Shown: in pieces, positions 18,120-28,140 of the stretch | How positions within the stretch are numbered: the first letter of the stretch is position 1 | How the letters are laid out: each line of letters starts with the position of its first letter | NCBI GenBank assembly: GCA_052118065.1 | Contig: JBQKHY010000009.1 | Coordinates: forward strand, 21,237 to 85,236 | Source: Ruminococcoides sp052118065 | Lineage (GTDB): Bacteria > Bacillota > Clostridia > Oscillospirales > Acutalibacteraceae | Reading direction: 5' to 3' | Length of the DNA stretch: 64,000 nt | Program-made: the position numbers and the translations under genes | Notes under the pieces: generated by a model | Told to the model about the DNA's origin: nothing | Databases searched by the model: none | The model's input: the letters and a program-made list of their open reading frames with translations, nothing else

Positions 18120-18293
18120 AAGGAAGCACTGATTAAATCGTTTGTGCATATTGTGCCGTCAGATTTTTCGTCAGATTGTCTAAAATTTTGTGTGCAGGCT
18201 GACGCCTGTGTGCAAAATTTTGGGCAATATGGAGGAAAATATGCAAGCAAGATGTGCAAACAGCATTTATGCGTGATTTAATCAGTGGTTCCT
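18120..18293. mobile_element. Miniature inverted-repeat element, copy B
   Basis: About 174 bp with terminal repeats AGGAAGCACTGATTAAAT and, inverted, AGGAACCACTGATTAAAT. The inner parts are shared with copy A at 14.5 kb; the centre differs (an internal AAAATTTTG inverted repeat here). A partial extra terminus (AAACACTGATTAATCGG) lies just before it at 18096-18113. Non-coding. Confidence 0.78.
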
Positions 18294-18334
18294 TAGGCAT
18301 TACTCCGCAGAACAAAATTTCATACAGATATATT

Positions 18335-18375
18335 AATGGGCTGTTGCAAATGAATTAAATTTACAACAGCCCATT
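18335..18375 (+). terminator. Terminator downstream of the first two-component pair
   Basis: Perfect 12-bp stem AATGGGCTGTTG / CAACAGCCCATT with a 17-nt loop, followed by T's. The inverted-repeat element lies between the regulator gene and this hairpin. Confidence 0.65.
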
Positions 18376-18428
18376 TCCTTAGCTATATAAATCTTTATTA
18401 AGAAATAATATCTTATTATTTATATTTA

Positions 18429-18713
18429 TTACGCTATCAGTAATGCCGTGCCGACAATAATCAGCAATGTCAGAACAGCAAGAACAATGATTTTTTTCTT
18501 CTGAATTAAAATCAAGCCTATAAATTCTCTGATAAATGCATTAGGCCAGAAATACCACTTGGTTTTACTGCCTATTCCCTCAGCGTTGAGTCCTGCTTGA
18601 GCTGAAAAAATACCGCTTCTGAAAACATGGTAGTTAGTAGTTGAAAATACAACTTTTGAAAAAGTTTTTTTAAAAATTTTTCGTTTGTTATCGTGGTTTC
18701 GCCTGTAAAACAC
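18429..18713 (-). pseudogene. C-terminal fragment of a SanA/YdcF-type (DUF218) membrane protein
   Basis: 94 codons. The segment VVFSTTNYHVFRSGIFSAQA, GLNAEGIGSKTKWYFWPNAF and IREFIGLI is the typical C-terminal part of DUF218 envelope proteins, followed by one membrane helix. The first 22 residues are Lys-rich, and no catalytic N-terminal part or convincing ribosome site is present, so the gene is 5'-truncated. It lies next to the inverted-repeat element, within the island. Confidence 0.65.
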
Positions 18714-18728
18714 TGCACTACAAAAATA

Positions 18729-18752
18729 CGGTCAGACTTTTACGCCTGACCG
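18729..18752 (-). terminator. Terminator of the DUF4367-like gene
   Basis: CGGTCAG / CTGACCG stem 31 nt after the stop at 18783. Confidence 0.7.
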
Positions 18753-18782
18753 CTTAATATTTGCATAGTATTCTGTTTTGGT

Positions 18783-19751
18783 TTATGAATTTACGCTTAC
18801 AATGCTATCTACGATTGCTATAATTTCATTTGCTTCAAGGGGTTCGTCGCAGGTGATTGAGTATGTTCCGTCGTCGCCCGTAAAGTATGCCGAAATGAAT
18901 TTGCCGTCCTTGAGTCTGACATTCACATCTACTCCGTCAGTTGAATGGAGCTGCATTTCTTTGCCGTCATACACACCGCTGATGTCCTCTTCTCCTGCGC
19001 TTTTGCGGATTGTGATATTGCTTGTTTCGTTAAGCGGATACTGAACCTCAACAAAGCTGTTCTTTACTGCATAAATTGTGCACTGTGAATATTCTGGAAG
19101 CTTGATGTTTACCTGTGCAATTTTTGCCGCCTCTTCAAGAGTGTTACATTCGATAAAGGGATTTGGCATTCCTGTGCTTGCGGAAGTGTAATCTTCCTTT
19201 GCCTTTGTTCCCTCGTCAATAAACTGCTGAAGCATCGCCTTTACCTCGCTGAGCTTGAACTCCTCGTCACAGCTGATTGAGATTGTGCCGTCCTCTGCTG
19301 TGAAGTATGCCGCATAGATTTTGCTGTTCTCCGTTTTAAGCGTTACCTCGCAGTCACCGATGTTGATTTTCTTAAACTGATAATCTCCGAAGAGTCCTGT
19401 ATTGTCACCCTCGTCTGCACTCTTGCGGATTGCGATTGTATTATTTTCATCCTTTGCAATCTGAATTTCAATCATTCCCTCGCAGGCAAGAATTGTGCTT
19501 TGTGAATATTCGGGTACTGCGAACTTCACGCCCGAAATCTCCTCTGCCTCCTCAATCGTCTTGCACTCTGTAAACGGGTTCGGCATTCCGTCGATGAAAC
19601 CGATATGCTCGGAAGCGAATGCTATCGTATCAGGTTTTGATGTGCTTGGACTTTTTAGCGCCGAGCAGGTGAAACATACTGTTGTTGCGATTGACGCTGT
19701 AACTACTGCTGTTGTGATGATTGCGATTACTCTGTTCTTTGTGTTTTTCAT
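18783..19751 (-). CDS. Membrane-anchored protein with two DUF4367-like repeats
   Basis: 322 aa with AAGGAG before ATG 19751. One N-terminal membrane helix or signal anchor (VIAIITTAVVTASIATTVCF). Then two homologous repeats of about 125 aa (about 55-180 and 193-318), each beginning GMPNPFxEC and continuing T(I/L)EEA and YSQxTI, ending with YFT-DDGT-SI-CDE. The pattern matches DUF4367-like extracytoplasmic domains, common next to signalling genes in Firmicutes. Two direct-repeat promoters (19834-19869 and 19930-19965) stand upstream, so it is a likely target of the SARP-type regulators. Role unknown; sensing or modulation of the kinases is possible. Confidence 0.75.
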   Translation of the reverse strand: MKNTKNRVIAIITTAVVTASIATTVCFTCSALKSPSTSKPDTIAFASEHIGFIDGMPNPFTECKTIEEAEEISGVKFAVPEYSQSTILACEGMIEIQIAKDENNTIAIRKSADEGDNTGLFGDYQFKKINIGDCEVTLKTENSKIYAAYFTAEDGTISISCDEEFKLSEVKAMLQQFIDEGTKAKEDYTSASTGMPNPFIECNTLEEAAKIAQVNIKLPEYSQCTIYAVKNSFVEVQYPLNETSNITIRKSAGEEDISGVYDGKEMQLHSTDGVDVNVRLKDGKFISAYFTGDDGTYSITCDEPLEANEIIAIVDSIVSVNS

Positions 19752-19833
19752 TTTTGATTACTCCTTTAAATTTAAAAAATTTTTGTTTTGCCGTTAGGCT
19801 TTGTGAAACTTGTTTTCTTACTTCACTGTCTGT

Positions 19834-19869
19834 ACTATATCATACCGACTGTGACAACATACTGACAAA
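19834..19869 (-). promoter_or_regulatory. Direct-repeat promoter site S2
   Basis: Minus strand: TTTGTCAGTATGTTGTCA (19869-19852), 12 nt, -10 TATAGT (19839-19834). Proximal promoter of the DUF4367-like gene. Confidence 0.75.
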
Positions 19870-19929
19870 TTTCAAGGTTTTTATTTTTTATTTTACTCGT
19901 CTTGAGTTTGTTCCCTTGACTGTGACTAA

Positions 19930-19965
19930 AATATATCAAACAGAGTATGACAAAACAGGGACAAA
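19930..19965 (-). promoter_or_regulatory. Direct-repeat promoter site S3
   Basis: Minus strand: TTTGTCCCTGTTTTGTCA (19965-19948), 12 nt, -10 TATATT (19935-19930). Distal tandem promoter, 96 bp upstream of S2. Confidence 0.72.
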
Positions 19966-20036
19966 AAACAGAACTTTTTTAAAAAATATCCTACTGTAGA
20001 ATAATTTTTCAATAAAAGTCTTTTACGGCACAAAAA

Positions 20037-20065
20037 CAAGCGACAGTTTACTCTACTGCCGCTTG
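20037..20065 (-). terminator. Terminator of the LRR-ART gene
   Basis: CAAGCGACAGT / ACTGCCGCTTG stem with one mismatch, 69 nt after the stop at 20134; a T-rich stretch follows on the minus strand. Confidence 0.6.
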
Positions 20066-20133
20066 CTGATATAAAATATTCATTTTCGGGTTGAGTTGTA
20101 ACAAAAATAGAAATCGCAGTTTTTTACAAATCT

Positions 20134-23109
20134 TTATTTGTTTTCACTGCTTTTTCGCTTTGTGCATATGATTACCGCTATTGCACCAAGCATCAGAAGT
20201 GCCGGCACATAGTAAGCAAAAGCATTGTCACCGGTTGCAACAGGATCATCTGACGGATTTGTTGTCGGCTGTGTAGGTTTGGTCTGTTCCGAAGCCTGTG
20301 TTGCCTGATGTGTTGTTGCTTCTGTAACAGAGGTTGACGGCTCAATAGTGCCTGTAGTCGGCTCGGTGGTTGAAGGCTCGTCAGGCTTTGAGTTGTCAAC
20401 AATTCTCAGTTTAATATATCTTTCAACTCTTGTTGTGGGTTCTTCTGTGGTATAGCCGTTGAAAGTAACATTTCTTACACCGGCATCTATAACCTGATAT
20501 TCAAGCTTTTTATCAAGCAAATACTCATATTCAGCCGCATAGTCTGACATCTTTGAAATATATGCACCCTTGATTGCTGACTTTGGAGCGTAAACTTCAA
20601 GTACCGTATGGTAAACACCGTCTCCGAAATGGTCAGCCACACCGTGGTCTACAGATGTGCTTACAACACCGCCGTCAACATACGATTTGCCGATTGCCTC
20701 TTTCATATCTCTTAAAGATGATGTCTTGCCTGTGATTGAGCTTACATCATCTGTGCCGGAGTAAAGGAGCATATCCGCATCAGCGTTATATCGGTTCAGT
20801 TCCATTGAAAGATTGTCAGCTATTGTTTCGTACTGACGGTAATCCTCGCCCATCTGCTCAATTGTGGTATCAAGATAGAAACCGCCCACAAGAATTGCCA
20901 TAATCGGGATATATTCAGAAGTCGTATAGCAATAGATTGCAGGATTATCAAGTCTTGTAGGGGGATTTGACTTATTAAAGCTGTAATATGCGTCTTCCCA
21001 GTCCTGATAAGCCTGCTTAGTTATTGGGCTGTAAGTGCTTGTATCAAAGCCTGAATATGTATAGCCTGACGGCTGTGCAACGCCGTTTTTAACATTTACC
21101 GTGCACAAAAAGTTCATTACACCAACGCTTGCAATAATCTGTGTTGTTCCCTTTGAATTAGCGGTAATTTTACCGTTGCTGTCAACATCAGCAATAGATT
21201 TATCACTTGTGGAATACACTACATTTTGGGGATTTGCGTTTTCAATACGGAATGTTGCGTTCTCATCTGCATTCAAAGATACTACTTCTATATTCTGACT
21301 CGGTTTATCAGTAAAGAAAGCAAGGTCATTTTCAAGGCAATAAGCTTCTGTGGCACTTCCGATTGCACCGTAAATCATAAAATCAGGCTTAATAACGCAG
21401 CTGTCAGAGGTGAAGTCCGTAATATACCCAACACTGTTCTTTCCGATTGTTCCAACGCTCTGAGGTACATATACACTGTCAAGATTATTGCAGACTATTG
21501 CGTAGTCGCCTATTGATTTTGTTCCCGACAACACTGAATATTCATTACCTTTTTTGCCATACGGATATGATACAAGCTCGGTTTTATCTTTGCTGTAAAG
21601 AACTCCGTCTGTAACCGAAAAATACGGATTGCTAGCATCTGTCAGGTATTCGCAAAAGTTTTCGGAGTTAAAAAATGCAGTAGGAGAAATATCACTTAAA
21701 CTGTTCGGCAGTGTAACATTTGAAAGTTCATAATCTCCTCCGAAAGCATAATCGCCGATACTCTTCAGACCCTCTGTAAGGTTGACAGATTGCAGACTGC
21801 TGCAACAACGGAAAGCAGAAGCTCCGATTTCAGTTACGGAATTTGGAATTGTTATTGAAGCAAGCTGTGAGCATCCGTTAAAAGCGTTGTCACCGATTTC
21901 TGTTACCGTCTCCGGAATATCAATATTTTCCAAGCCGTAGAAATCCATAAAAGCGCCGTTTCCTATTTCGGTAACGGTATCCGGAATAGTAACATTCTTT
22001 AATGACTGCATATCACCGCCAAAAGCGTATTCGCCGATGCTTGTAACGCTTTGAGGAACAGCGTAAGACTCAGCCTGAGTATAATTTGGATAATCAATAA
22101 TTTCTGTTTCCGATTTATTAAACAGCACTCCGTCAATTGAAGTGTAATACTGATTATTTTCATCTACTGTTATTTTCTCAATTTTATTAGTTGCAAATGC
22201 CCTTTCACCGATATGGGAAACAGCAGACGGAACGGATACCTCTGACAAGCCTGTGCTATTGAAAGACTCGTCACCGATTATTTCAAGCTTGTCCGAAAAG
22301 TTCACGCTTTCAAGCTCGCTGCAAAATGAAAACGCATAATCGCCTATTGTTTTTGCCGAAATTGAAAGGCTTTTAAGCTGTGAACAGCTGTAAAACGCAT
22401 AGTCGGCTATTGTTTCAATACTGTCGGGCAGTTGAAATTTTTTTAATGCCTGGCAATTTAAAAAGGCTCTTCTTCCAATACTTTCAATACTGTTCGGCAA
22501 TACTATTTCATTAAGTGAGTTGCAGTCTGCAAACATCTGATTGCTGACGCTCTTAATGCCGTTTTCAACAGTAACGCTTTTAAGCTCACTGCATCTGCCA
22601 AATGCATACTCGCCGACTGAATTTACGCTTTCGGTAATTTTAAAGGATTTCAGGCTGTAACAGCCAAAGAAAGCACCGTCGCCGATTGTTTTTATACCGT
22701 CGGACACATTGACATTTTCTAACCTTGTGCAATAAAAGAACGCCGATTTACCTATTTTTTCTACGCTTTCGGGTATAGTGATGCTTTCGAGTCCTGTGCA
22801 GTCATTAAATGCGTAATCGCCAATGGTTTTTACGCCGTCTGGGATTTCTGTTTTTTTAAGAGAAAAATTACCCTTAAAGACACTGTCCCCGATTTCGGTA
22901 ACAGGATAGCCGTTAACGGATTCCGGTATTTTTACCGAGGATTCGTTGCCGGTATATTTGATGATTACTGCTGAATTTTCATCGGTGACAGTATATTTGA
23001 AGTTTTTGTAAGTACCGTCGTCTGCCGTTGCAAATGCTGTAACCGAAAATACTGTTGAAACAAGAATCAAAGCAGTAAGCACTAATGATAATATCTTTGT
23101 TGTCTTCAT
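20134..23109 (-). CDS. Surface LRR_5 (BspA-like) protein with ADP-ribosyltransferase-like domain
   Basis: 991 aa. Signal peptide, then about 18 LRR_5 repeats (IGDYAFNDCTGLESITIPES type) to about residue 600, then a Big_2-like domain (TFRIENANPQNVVYSTSDKS). About 690-895 looks like an ADP-ribosyltransferase exoenzyme (PF03496-like): MLLYSGTDD where LYRG is usual (about 781), the STS motif in GGVVSTSVDHG (about 818), and the ExE motif in EYEYLLDKKLEYQV (about 860). The first conserved Arg is Ser here, so activity is uncertain. A Thr/Pro linker precedes a VATGD-type sorting-like motif, one helix and a KRK tail, so it is probably wall- or membrane-anchored. LRR_5 arrays in gut bacteria often bind host or partner proteins. 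AAAGGTG precedes ATG 23109. Confidence 0.82.
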   Translation of the reverse strand: MKTTKILSLVLTALILVSTVFSVTAFATADDGTYKNFKYTVTDENSAVIIKYTGNESSVKIPESVNGYPVTEIGDSVFKGNFSLKKTEIPDGVKTIGDYAFNDCTGLESITIPESVEKIGKSAFFYCTRLENVNVSDGIKTIGDGAFFGCYSLKSFKITESVNSVGEYAFGRCSELKSVTVENGIKSVSNQMFADCNSLNEIVLPNSIESIGRRAFLNCQALKKFQLPDSIETIADYAFYSCSQLKSLSISAKTIGDYAFSFCSELESVNFSDKLEIIGDESFNSTGLSEVSVPSAVSHIGERAFATNKIEKITVDENNQYYTSIDGVLFNKSETEIIDYPNYTQAESYAVPQSVTSIGEYAFGGDMQSLKNVTIPDTVTEIGNGAFMDFYGLENIDIPETVTEIGDNAFNGCSQLASITIPNSVTEIGASAFRCCSSLQSVNLTEGLKSIGDYAFGGDYELSNVTLPNSLSDISPTAFFNSENFCEYLTDASNPYFSVTDGVLYSKDKTELVSYPYGKKGNEYSVLSGTKSIGDYAIVCNNLDSVYVPQSVGTIGKNSVGYITDFTSDSCVIKPDFMIYGAIGSATEAYCLENDLAFFTDKPSQNIEVVSLNADENATFRIENANPQNVVYSTSDKSIADVDSNGKITANSKGTTQIIASVGVMNFLCTVNVKNGVAQPSGYTYSGFDTSTYSPITKQAYQDWEDAYYSFNKSNPPTRLDNPAIYCYTTSEYIPIMAILVGGFYLDTTIEQMGEDYRQYETIADNLSMELNRYNADADMLLYSGTDDVSSITGKTSSLRDMKEAIGKSYVDGGVVSTSVDHGVADHFGDGVYHTVLEVYAPKSAIKGAYISKMSDYAAEYEYLLDKKLEYQVIDAGVRNVTFNGYTTEEPTTRVERYIKLRIVDNSKPDEPSTTEPTTGTIEPSTSVTEATTHQATQASEQTKPTQPTTNPSDDPVATGDNAFAYYVPALLMLGAIAVIICTKRKSSENK

Positions 23110-23240
23110 TTTAGCATCACACCTTTCTTTTTCTTGAATATAACATATAAAATACGGAAATACAATAAATACCTTCTATGCAAATTTCTTTTTGTATAGG
23201 AGGATTTCTTTTGTTAATTTTAGGTAAAAACATTTAAAAC

Positions 23241-23273
23241 AAAAGGAGAATCCCTCAGCAGACTTCTCCTTTT
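23241..23273 (-). terminator. Terminator of the 23.3-26.7 kb gene
   Basis: Perfect 10-bp stem AAAAGGAGAA / TTCTCCTTTT. Confidence 0.8.
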
Positions 23274-23325
23274 GTAAATCTTAGTTTTTAGTCTGAAGCT
23301 GATAATTCCGATTATAAATTTTGAG

Positions 23326-26300
23326 TTATCCTATCGGGAAGATGAAATAAGGCTCTCTGTAATTTGTGTTGTAGAAGTATGCGCCCTCGTCACAGTGCCA
23401 GTAAGAATGTGATTCTCCGTAAAGAGCCGCCTGCAGCACAACATAATTGTCCTTCATTGAATCGGTTTCAAGGTTATAAACGGTTGCGTCATATTCCTTG
23501 TGTATATGGAAGTATTCCTTAGACGCCTTTCTGTCATAGTCTGATGAATCCGGATTGATGAGGCTGTATTTCTTTTTCGGAGTGAAATAGTATCCTCCAC
23601 CGTATATATATCCTTCCGGTGTACCTTCATATATTTTATATCCGAAAGATAATCCGGCTTTGCTGCAAACCAAAGTGCGTGTGCCGTCAAGGGGCATCTC
23701 CTTTTCAAGAACACCCGAGGTCAATATTTTGGTAGGTTTTATCGCAGAACGGTTTACCGCAGATTCAACCTGATGCACCATATACTTTGACGTAGCATTT
23801 ATCAATTTGCCGTTTGTCATATACTCGCCAAAGGTCATATCCTTGTAGGACGCAAACCTATTGCTTGACTTAAGACTGTTAAAGCGTGCTTTCATCATCT
23901 TCAAATCCTTTGATGAGAGTATATTATTTGAAAGCAGATTTGTTTTATCCTCGCTGTCTGTACTGCGATTAATAAGGAAGTAAACACCTTTAGGAATTTG
24001 AGATACAGTACGCATATGTGTAACAGGGTCTTCATACACAGATTCCTTACCGTCATGGTAAAGGGAGTAATAAACATAAGCGTCTGTTCCGTTATCTTCA
24101 TAGCCTTTGTAATCCCACTGGGTAGTTCTGAGGCTTCTTCCATGGCTGTCGTATCTGTTATATTTAATTTCCATATCATACTTAACACCGCTTACACGCA
24201 AGGTAATGGGTCTGTTTACAACATAGCAATATGAATATCCCTCGGGTTCGTCATATAAACCGCTATGATTTTTTATGTAATCAATCGCCTTGTGATTAGC
24301 TTTGGTTATCTCTTTATCGTCCGTTGATGTATCATATTTTTCCACAAAGCTTGCTGTAATGCCGTAATTGTAAAGCATTACTACAAGGGATTTTCTTATG
24401 TTTTCTATATCCTGCTTTGCTTCCGACTGGAAATTATACTTATACTTCATCATTTCATCGAAGGTATTAAGTATAGCTTGTCCCTCGTAAATCTGCTTGC
24501 AGAAGTTTACATAATCATTTCTGATGTTGTTCATAAAATCGTTTGTAAGATTTTTGAATGACATCTGCATATAAATATAGCCGTAGAGTATATCGCCTGT
24601 TTTTTCGGTATATTCAATGGATTTATCTCCGTTTTCATTAATCTTCTTAACCACATTGCCAAGGTCTGTCTTGAGCGCCTTTACAAGCTCGTCGCTGTAT
24701 TTAAATCCCTTTTTGCCGAATACATCATCACAGGCTTGGAAGGTGTCATCATCAAGCTTGATTGTCACTGTTTTGCTTGTATCAATCTTCTTGGCGTCCA
24801 CACTGTAGGCTGAATTGTTTTTATCGGGTATAGCTAATTTGCCGTCCTTGTCGTAATAGAGCTTAAGCTCGTTACCATGGTCGGAGCGGATATAATCCAC
24901 CAAGGACCTGCGGCAATTTGAAATGTATGAATTAACGGTTTTGTCAAGCTTTTCAACATAATTTGTATTGAAAGCACTCCACTTGCTCTCCAAAGCAATC
25001 AGAGTGTTTTTCTTTGATTCGGATATTATATCATCGCCGTATTCCTCAACTGTGCTTTTTAATTCCTTTATCTCGCAGTCGAGGTTATTAACCATTGTCT
25101 TGATGTCGGTGACGATTGACAGAATCTCCGCAGTTTCTCCGTCAGAGCCTGAATCAACACCCAAAAGTGAGAAAATCGCCCCGACAAAGTCGCCGGCATA
25201 AAACTCGGAAAGCGTGACAGACTGAATAATTGTAGCAATATTGACAATATCGTTTATCAAGTCTTCGGATGAATAATTCGAGAATTTTTCTACAAGATTA
25301 TCAATAGCATTTCCGCCGGCCTTGCTCGTTTCAAAGGCATAGGAAAGCCCTGCGCTGTTATTGTCGGACTTTGTGCCCCACAAATCAACAAGCTTGCCCT
25401 CTGAAATCTCTGCATAGCCGTTAAATAAAGAACTTTTCTTGTCTGCAGAAAAGGTAAATTCAATGTCACAGCCGTTGTCGGTATTTTTAACAGAGGTCAC
25501 CTCTGCACCCTCAAAATCACCGCTGAACTTTATATCAGACTTCGACAGCTTCTTAAGCTCGCCGTTGCGTGCAAAAAGCTGTGCTGTCGCCTTGAATTTG
25601 TCCGAGTCGCCCTCGGGCTTATCAAGTGATTTTACTACGCCGCCGAGTGATGAACAGCTTGCCGTAATCTCAACATATATTCCGTCGCCGCCGACTGCCT
25701 TTGAGTCGATTTCAAGCGCTTTTCCGTTTAAATCACTTACTGCATCATCAAGACTTGATTTTTCCGTCTTTACATAAAGCTTGAATGAGGTTTTGTCATC
25801 ACTGATTTTTACGCTGTCAACCTTATAACCCTCAAGCGTTACAAGAGGTGCAAGCTCATCGTTTGAAATTTCAAGCGTTTTGCCGTAAACATCTACATCA
25901 AAGCTCAGAAGACCGTTTTCAAGTGCAAAGGATTCCGCATCAATATATGCGTCAAGATTATCAACCTCGAGCATTGCAAGAATTTTTGCTCCTGCATCTG
26001 TAGCATTCTCCGAAAGCTGAACATATCCGTATGCGGCAGAGGTTACCTCAACCTCGCCCTCGGTCTTGATTGTAATAGTGTCCCCGTCTGATGTTACGGC
26101 GGTTGCTTTCAGATTTTCAAATGCACCTGATAAGGTTATTTCTTCGGCTTTTATATTCTCAACAGTCTTTGCATTTGTAAGCTTTAATTCCAAGGTCGGG
26201 TTTTCCTGACCGTTTTTAAGGTTTGTCGTTATTTTTGCCTCGGGTGTGGTGCTTTCTTCAAGACAAATGTTGTCAAAGCCCAGAACGAAAGCATTACCGT

Positions 26301-26744
26301 CAACCGCCTCCTTATGCACATAGTACATATACATACAGTAGTAATCGTACTCAGGCTCTTTAAAGCTAAGCTCAAGTGTTTTGTCGTCCTTGCGCTGGGC
26401 GGTAACGCCCTCAATAAGGGTTTCCTTGAAAAGCTCTTTAATGCTTTGTGCAGTATCATTAGTACTTAGTGACTCAATGCTTGCCTTTGAAACAGGATAG
26501 GCAACCACACGAACACTGTCGCTTTTGACCTCTGATTTGTAACTTATATCCTCAGTGGAAAGAGTTACATATCTTGTTCCGTCATTTTCGGTGGATATTA
26601 CTTCGGCAATCTTCATATTTTCATAGTCAGCGTCTGTAATCTCCCATTTTCCGTCCCACGACGGCGCATTTGAACACGCCGCAATGTTAAGGCAGGTTAT
26701 CACAGCAAGCAACAGCGCACCATTCTTTTCAAATTTGTTTTCAT
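23326..26744 (-). CDS. Very large lipoprotein with helical toxin-like segment (start region frameshifted)
   Basis: About 1139 aa. A good AAGGAGGC site precedes ATG 26744, but that frame stops after 14 codons. Adding one A to the AAAA run at about 26738-26741 gives MKNKFEKNGALLLAVITCLN IAACSNAP, a perfect lipoprotein signal, so one base is missing. The N-terminal half (to about 460) has repeated Ig-like beta domains. About 470-640 has a hydrophobic stretch (FYAGDFVGAIFSLLGVDSG) followed by long helices (ILSIVTDIKTMVNNLDCEIK), like the 30.5 kb protein; the layout recalls alpha-helical pore-forming proteins. The C-terminal 500 aa are unassigned. It lies 39 nt downstream of the small membrane protein, probably one operon under sites S4/S5. 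Confidence 0.7.
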
Positions 26745-26783
26745 TTTAAAGCCTCCTTTTTATGTTTTATTATCAAAACTGTA

Positions 26784-27125
26784 TTAAAACTTTTTCTTGA
26801 GAGTTGAAGTCTGCGCAATTAACGCCACTGCAACTACTGCAATCAGAATCCAGCTTGGAAGCTGTGTGGGCAGGCTGAAACCGAAATTCTGCGAATTAAT
26901 GTAGCTTACTGCAAACGGTGCGGCGGCAGTTAATATTCCGCCCAGTATGTAAATTACAGAAGATATAACGGCAAATCTGCCTGCACTTTCTCCTGTGTAT
27001 TGGTCGATTTTCATAATACCGATACACCTTTTTGCACCAAGCTGAGCAATACCCAGTATCACGCCCAACACGCCTAAGACTGCAATAATGTAATCGTATG
27101 CCGGAATTGTTTCAAAAATGTTCAT
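26784..27125 (-). CDS. Small membrane protein, unknown
   Basis: 113 aa from ATG 27125, which has GGAGGAAAG upstream; earlier in-frame starts have no ribosome site. Three membrane segments (about 12-30, 50-72 and 90-106) with a short Lys tail (LKKKF). First gene of a probable operon with the large lipoprotein 39 nt downstream. Two direct-repeat promoters (27164-27199, 27247-27282) precede it. Family not recognised. Confidence 0.72.
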   Translation of the reverse strand: MNIFETIPAYDYIIAVLGVLGVILGIAQLGAKRCIGIMKIDQYTGESAGRFAVISSVIYILGGILTAAAPFAVSYINSQNFGFSLPTQLPSWILIAVVAVALIAQTSTLKKKF

Positions 27126-27163
27126 AATACTTTCCTCCGTTAATGAATTTATTTTATGTACTG

Positions 27164-27199
27164 ATGATAACATACCCACTATGACAAAACACGGACAAA
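27164..27199 (-). promoter_or_regulatory. Direct-repeat promoter site S4
   Basis: Minus strand: TTTGTCCGTGTTTTGTCA (27199-27182), 12 nt, -10 TATCAT (27169-27164). Confidence 0.72.
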
Positions 27200-27246
27200 T
27201 GTTCAATATTTATAAAATTTCGGTTATATATCATCTATTATTTCTT

Positions 27247-27282
27247 ATTTTAACATACAGGGTGTGACAAATGCGTGACACA
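27247..27282 (-). promoter_or_regulatory. Direct-repeat promoter site S5
   Basis: Minus strand: TGTGTCACGCATTTGTCA (27282-27265), 12 nt, -10 TAAAAT (27252-27247). It is the weakest match in the first half-repeat, but spacing and -10 position agree exactly. Confidence 0.6.
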
Positions 27283-27312
27283 TTCACGTGTTTTTCAATA
27301 AAAAAATAAAAA

Positions 27313-27334
27313 CGGTTGAGCTTTTGCCCAACCG
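27313..27334 (-). terminator. Terminator of the second two-component pair
   Basis: CGGTTG / CAACCG stem with a pairing G/C extension, 15 nt after the stop at 27349, followed by a T-rich stretch on the minus strand. Confidence 0.7.
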
Positions 27335-27348
27335 TGTTCAATAATTTT

Positions 27349-28140
27349 TCAGTTTTTATTTTGCATCAGACCTGCGCAGGTTGATTCTGCCCAGCTGTAC
27401 TGCATCATATACTCGCCGTGAAACCTTGGCTCCCCTGTTTGCAGATAACTGAAATAATCGCAGTCAATTAGCTCAGTATTAAGAAAATAATTGTAGCCGT
27501 TTTGCTGCAGAACCTCCTCTGCATCTGCATTGTGAAGAGCATTTCGCAAATCTACAAACAGCTGGCGTACATATGTCATATGCTTACTGTCATCTTCAAT
27601 ACCGCTCCACATTATAGAACAGATTTGCTTTGCCGTCATTCCTGCTCCTCTGCGGTCAACCAGAATTGCAAGCAGCTCTTTTGATTTTAACCTCTTAAAG
27701 TTAAGAATTTTTCCCTGTGCGTACACCTCAAAATTTCCGAAGCATTTAACCGTCAACAGCTTGTATGTGGTTTTCTCCTTGGCTTTTTCCTGCTTTATGT
27801 GGTCAATTTCAGCCTGTACCGCCTTTGCTGTAATCGGTTTTAAAAGGTATCCTGAAACATGAATTTTAAATGCCTCAACCGCATACTCCGAAAAGCCTGT
27901 ACAGAAAACAATCTTGCAGTTTGGTTGAATTTCAAGCAATCTTTCTGCAAGTGCAAGTCCGCCCATTCCACGCATACTTATATCGAGAAATGCAATATCA
28001 ATCGGATTGGTTTTTGCCCACTCAAGAGTTGCCGTGCAGGATGTAAACTGTGCAACAGACGATATATCGGGCGACTCCTTTACAGCCAAAGTCAATGCAT
28101 TAAGCATAATCTGCTCGTCATCTACAGTCAATGCTCTCAT
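27349..28140 (-). CDS. Response regulator with SARP-type DNA-binding domain (second copy)
   Basis: 263 aa. REC domain with DDE (7-9), phospho-acceptor Asp53 (IAFLDISMRGMGG), CTGF and LKPIT. The C-terminal winged helix begins LLTVKCFGNFEVYAQGKILN and continues RLKSKELLAILVDRRG, closely parallel to the regulator at 17.3 kb; the tail GEYMMQYSWAE matches SEYMAQYYWAD there. ATG 28140 overlaps the kinase stop (ATGA), so the two are translationally coupled. Two paralogous regulators in one 22-kb island suggest they share or divide the direct-repeat promoters S1-S6. Confidence 0.9.
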   Translation of the reverse strand: MRALTVDDEQIMLNALTLAVKESPDISSVAQFTSCTATLEWAKTNPIDIAFLDISMRGMGGLALAERLLEIQPNCKIVFCTGFSEYAVEAFKIHVSGYLLKPITAKAVQAEIDHIKQEKAKEKTTYKLLTVKCFGNFEVYAQGKILNFKRLKSKELLAILVDRRGAGMTAKQICSIMWSGIEDDSKHMTYVRQLFVDLRNALHNADAEEVLQQNGYNYFLNTELIDCDYFSYLQTGEPRFHGEYMMQYSWAESTCAGLMQNKN

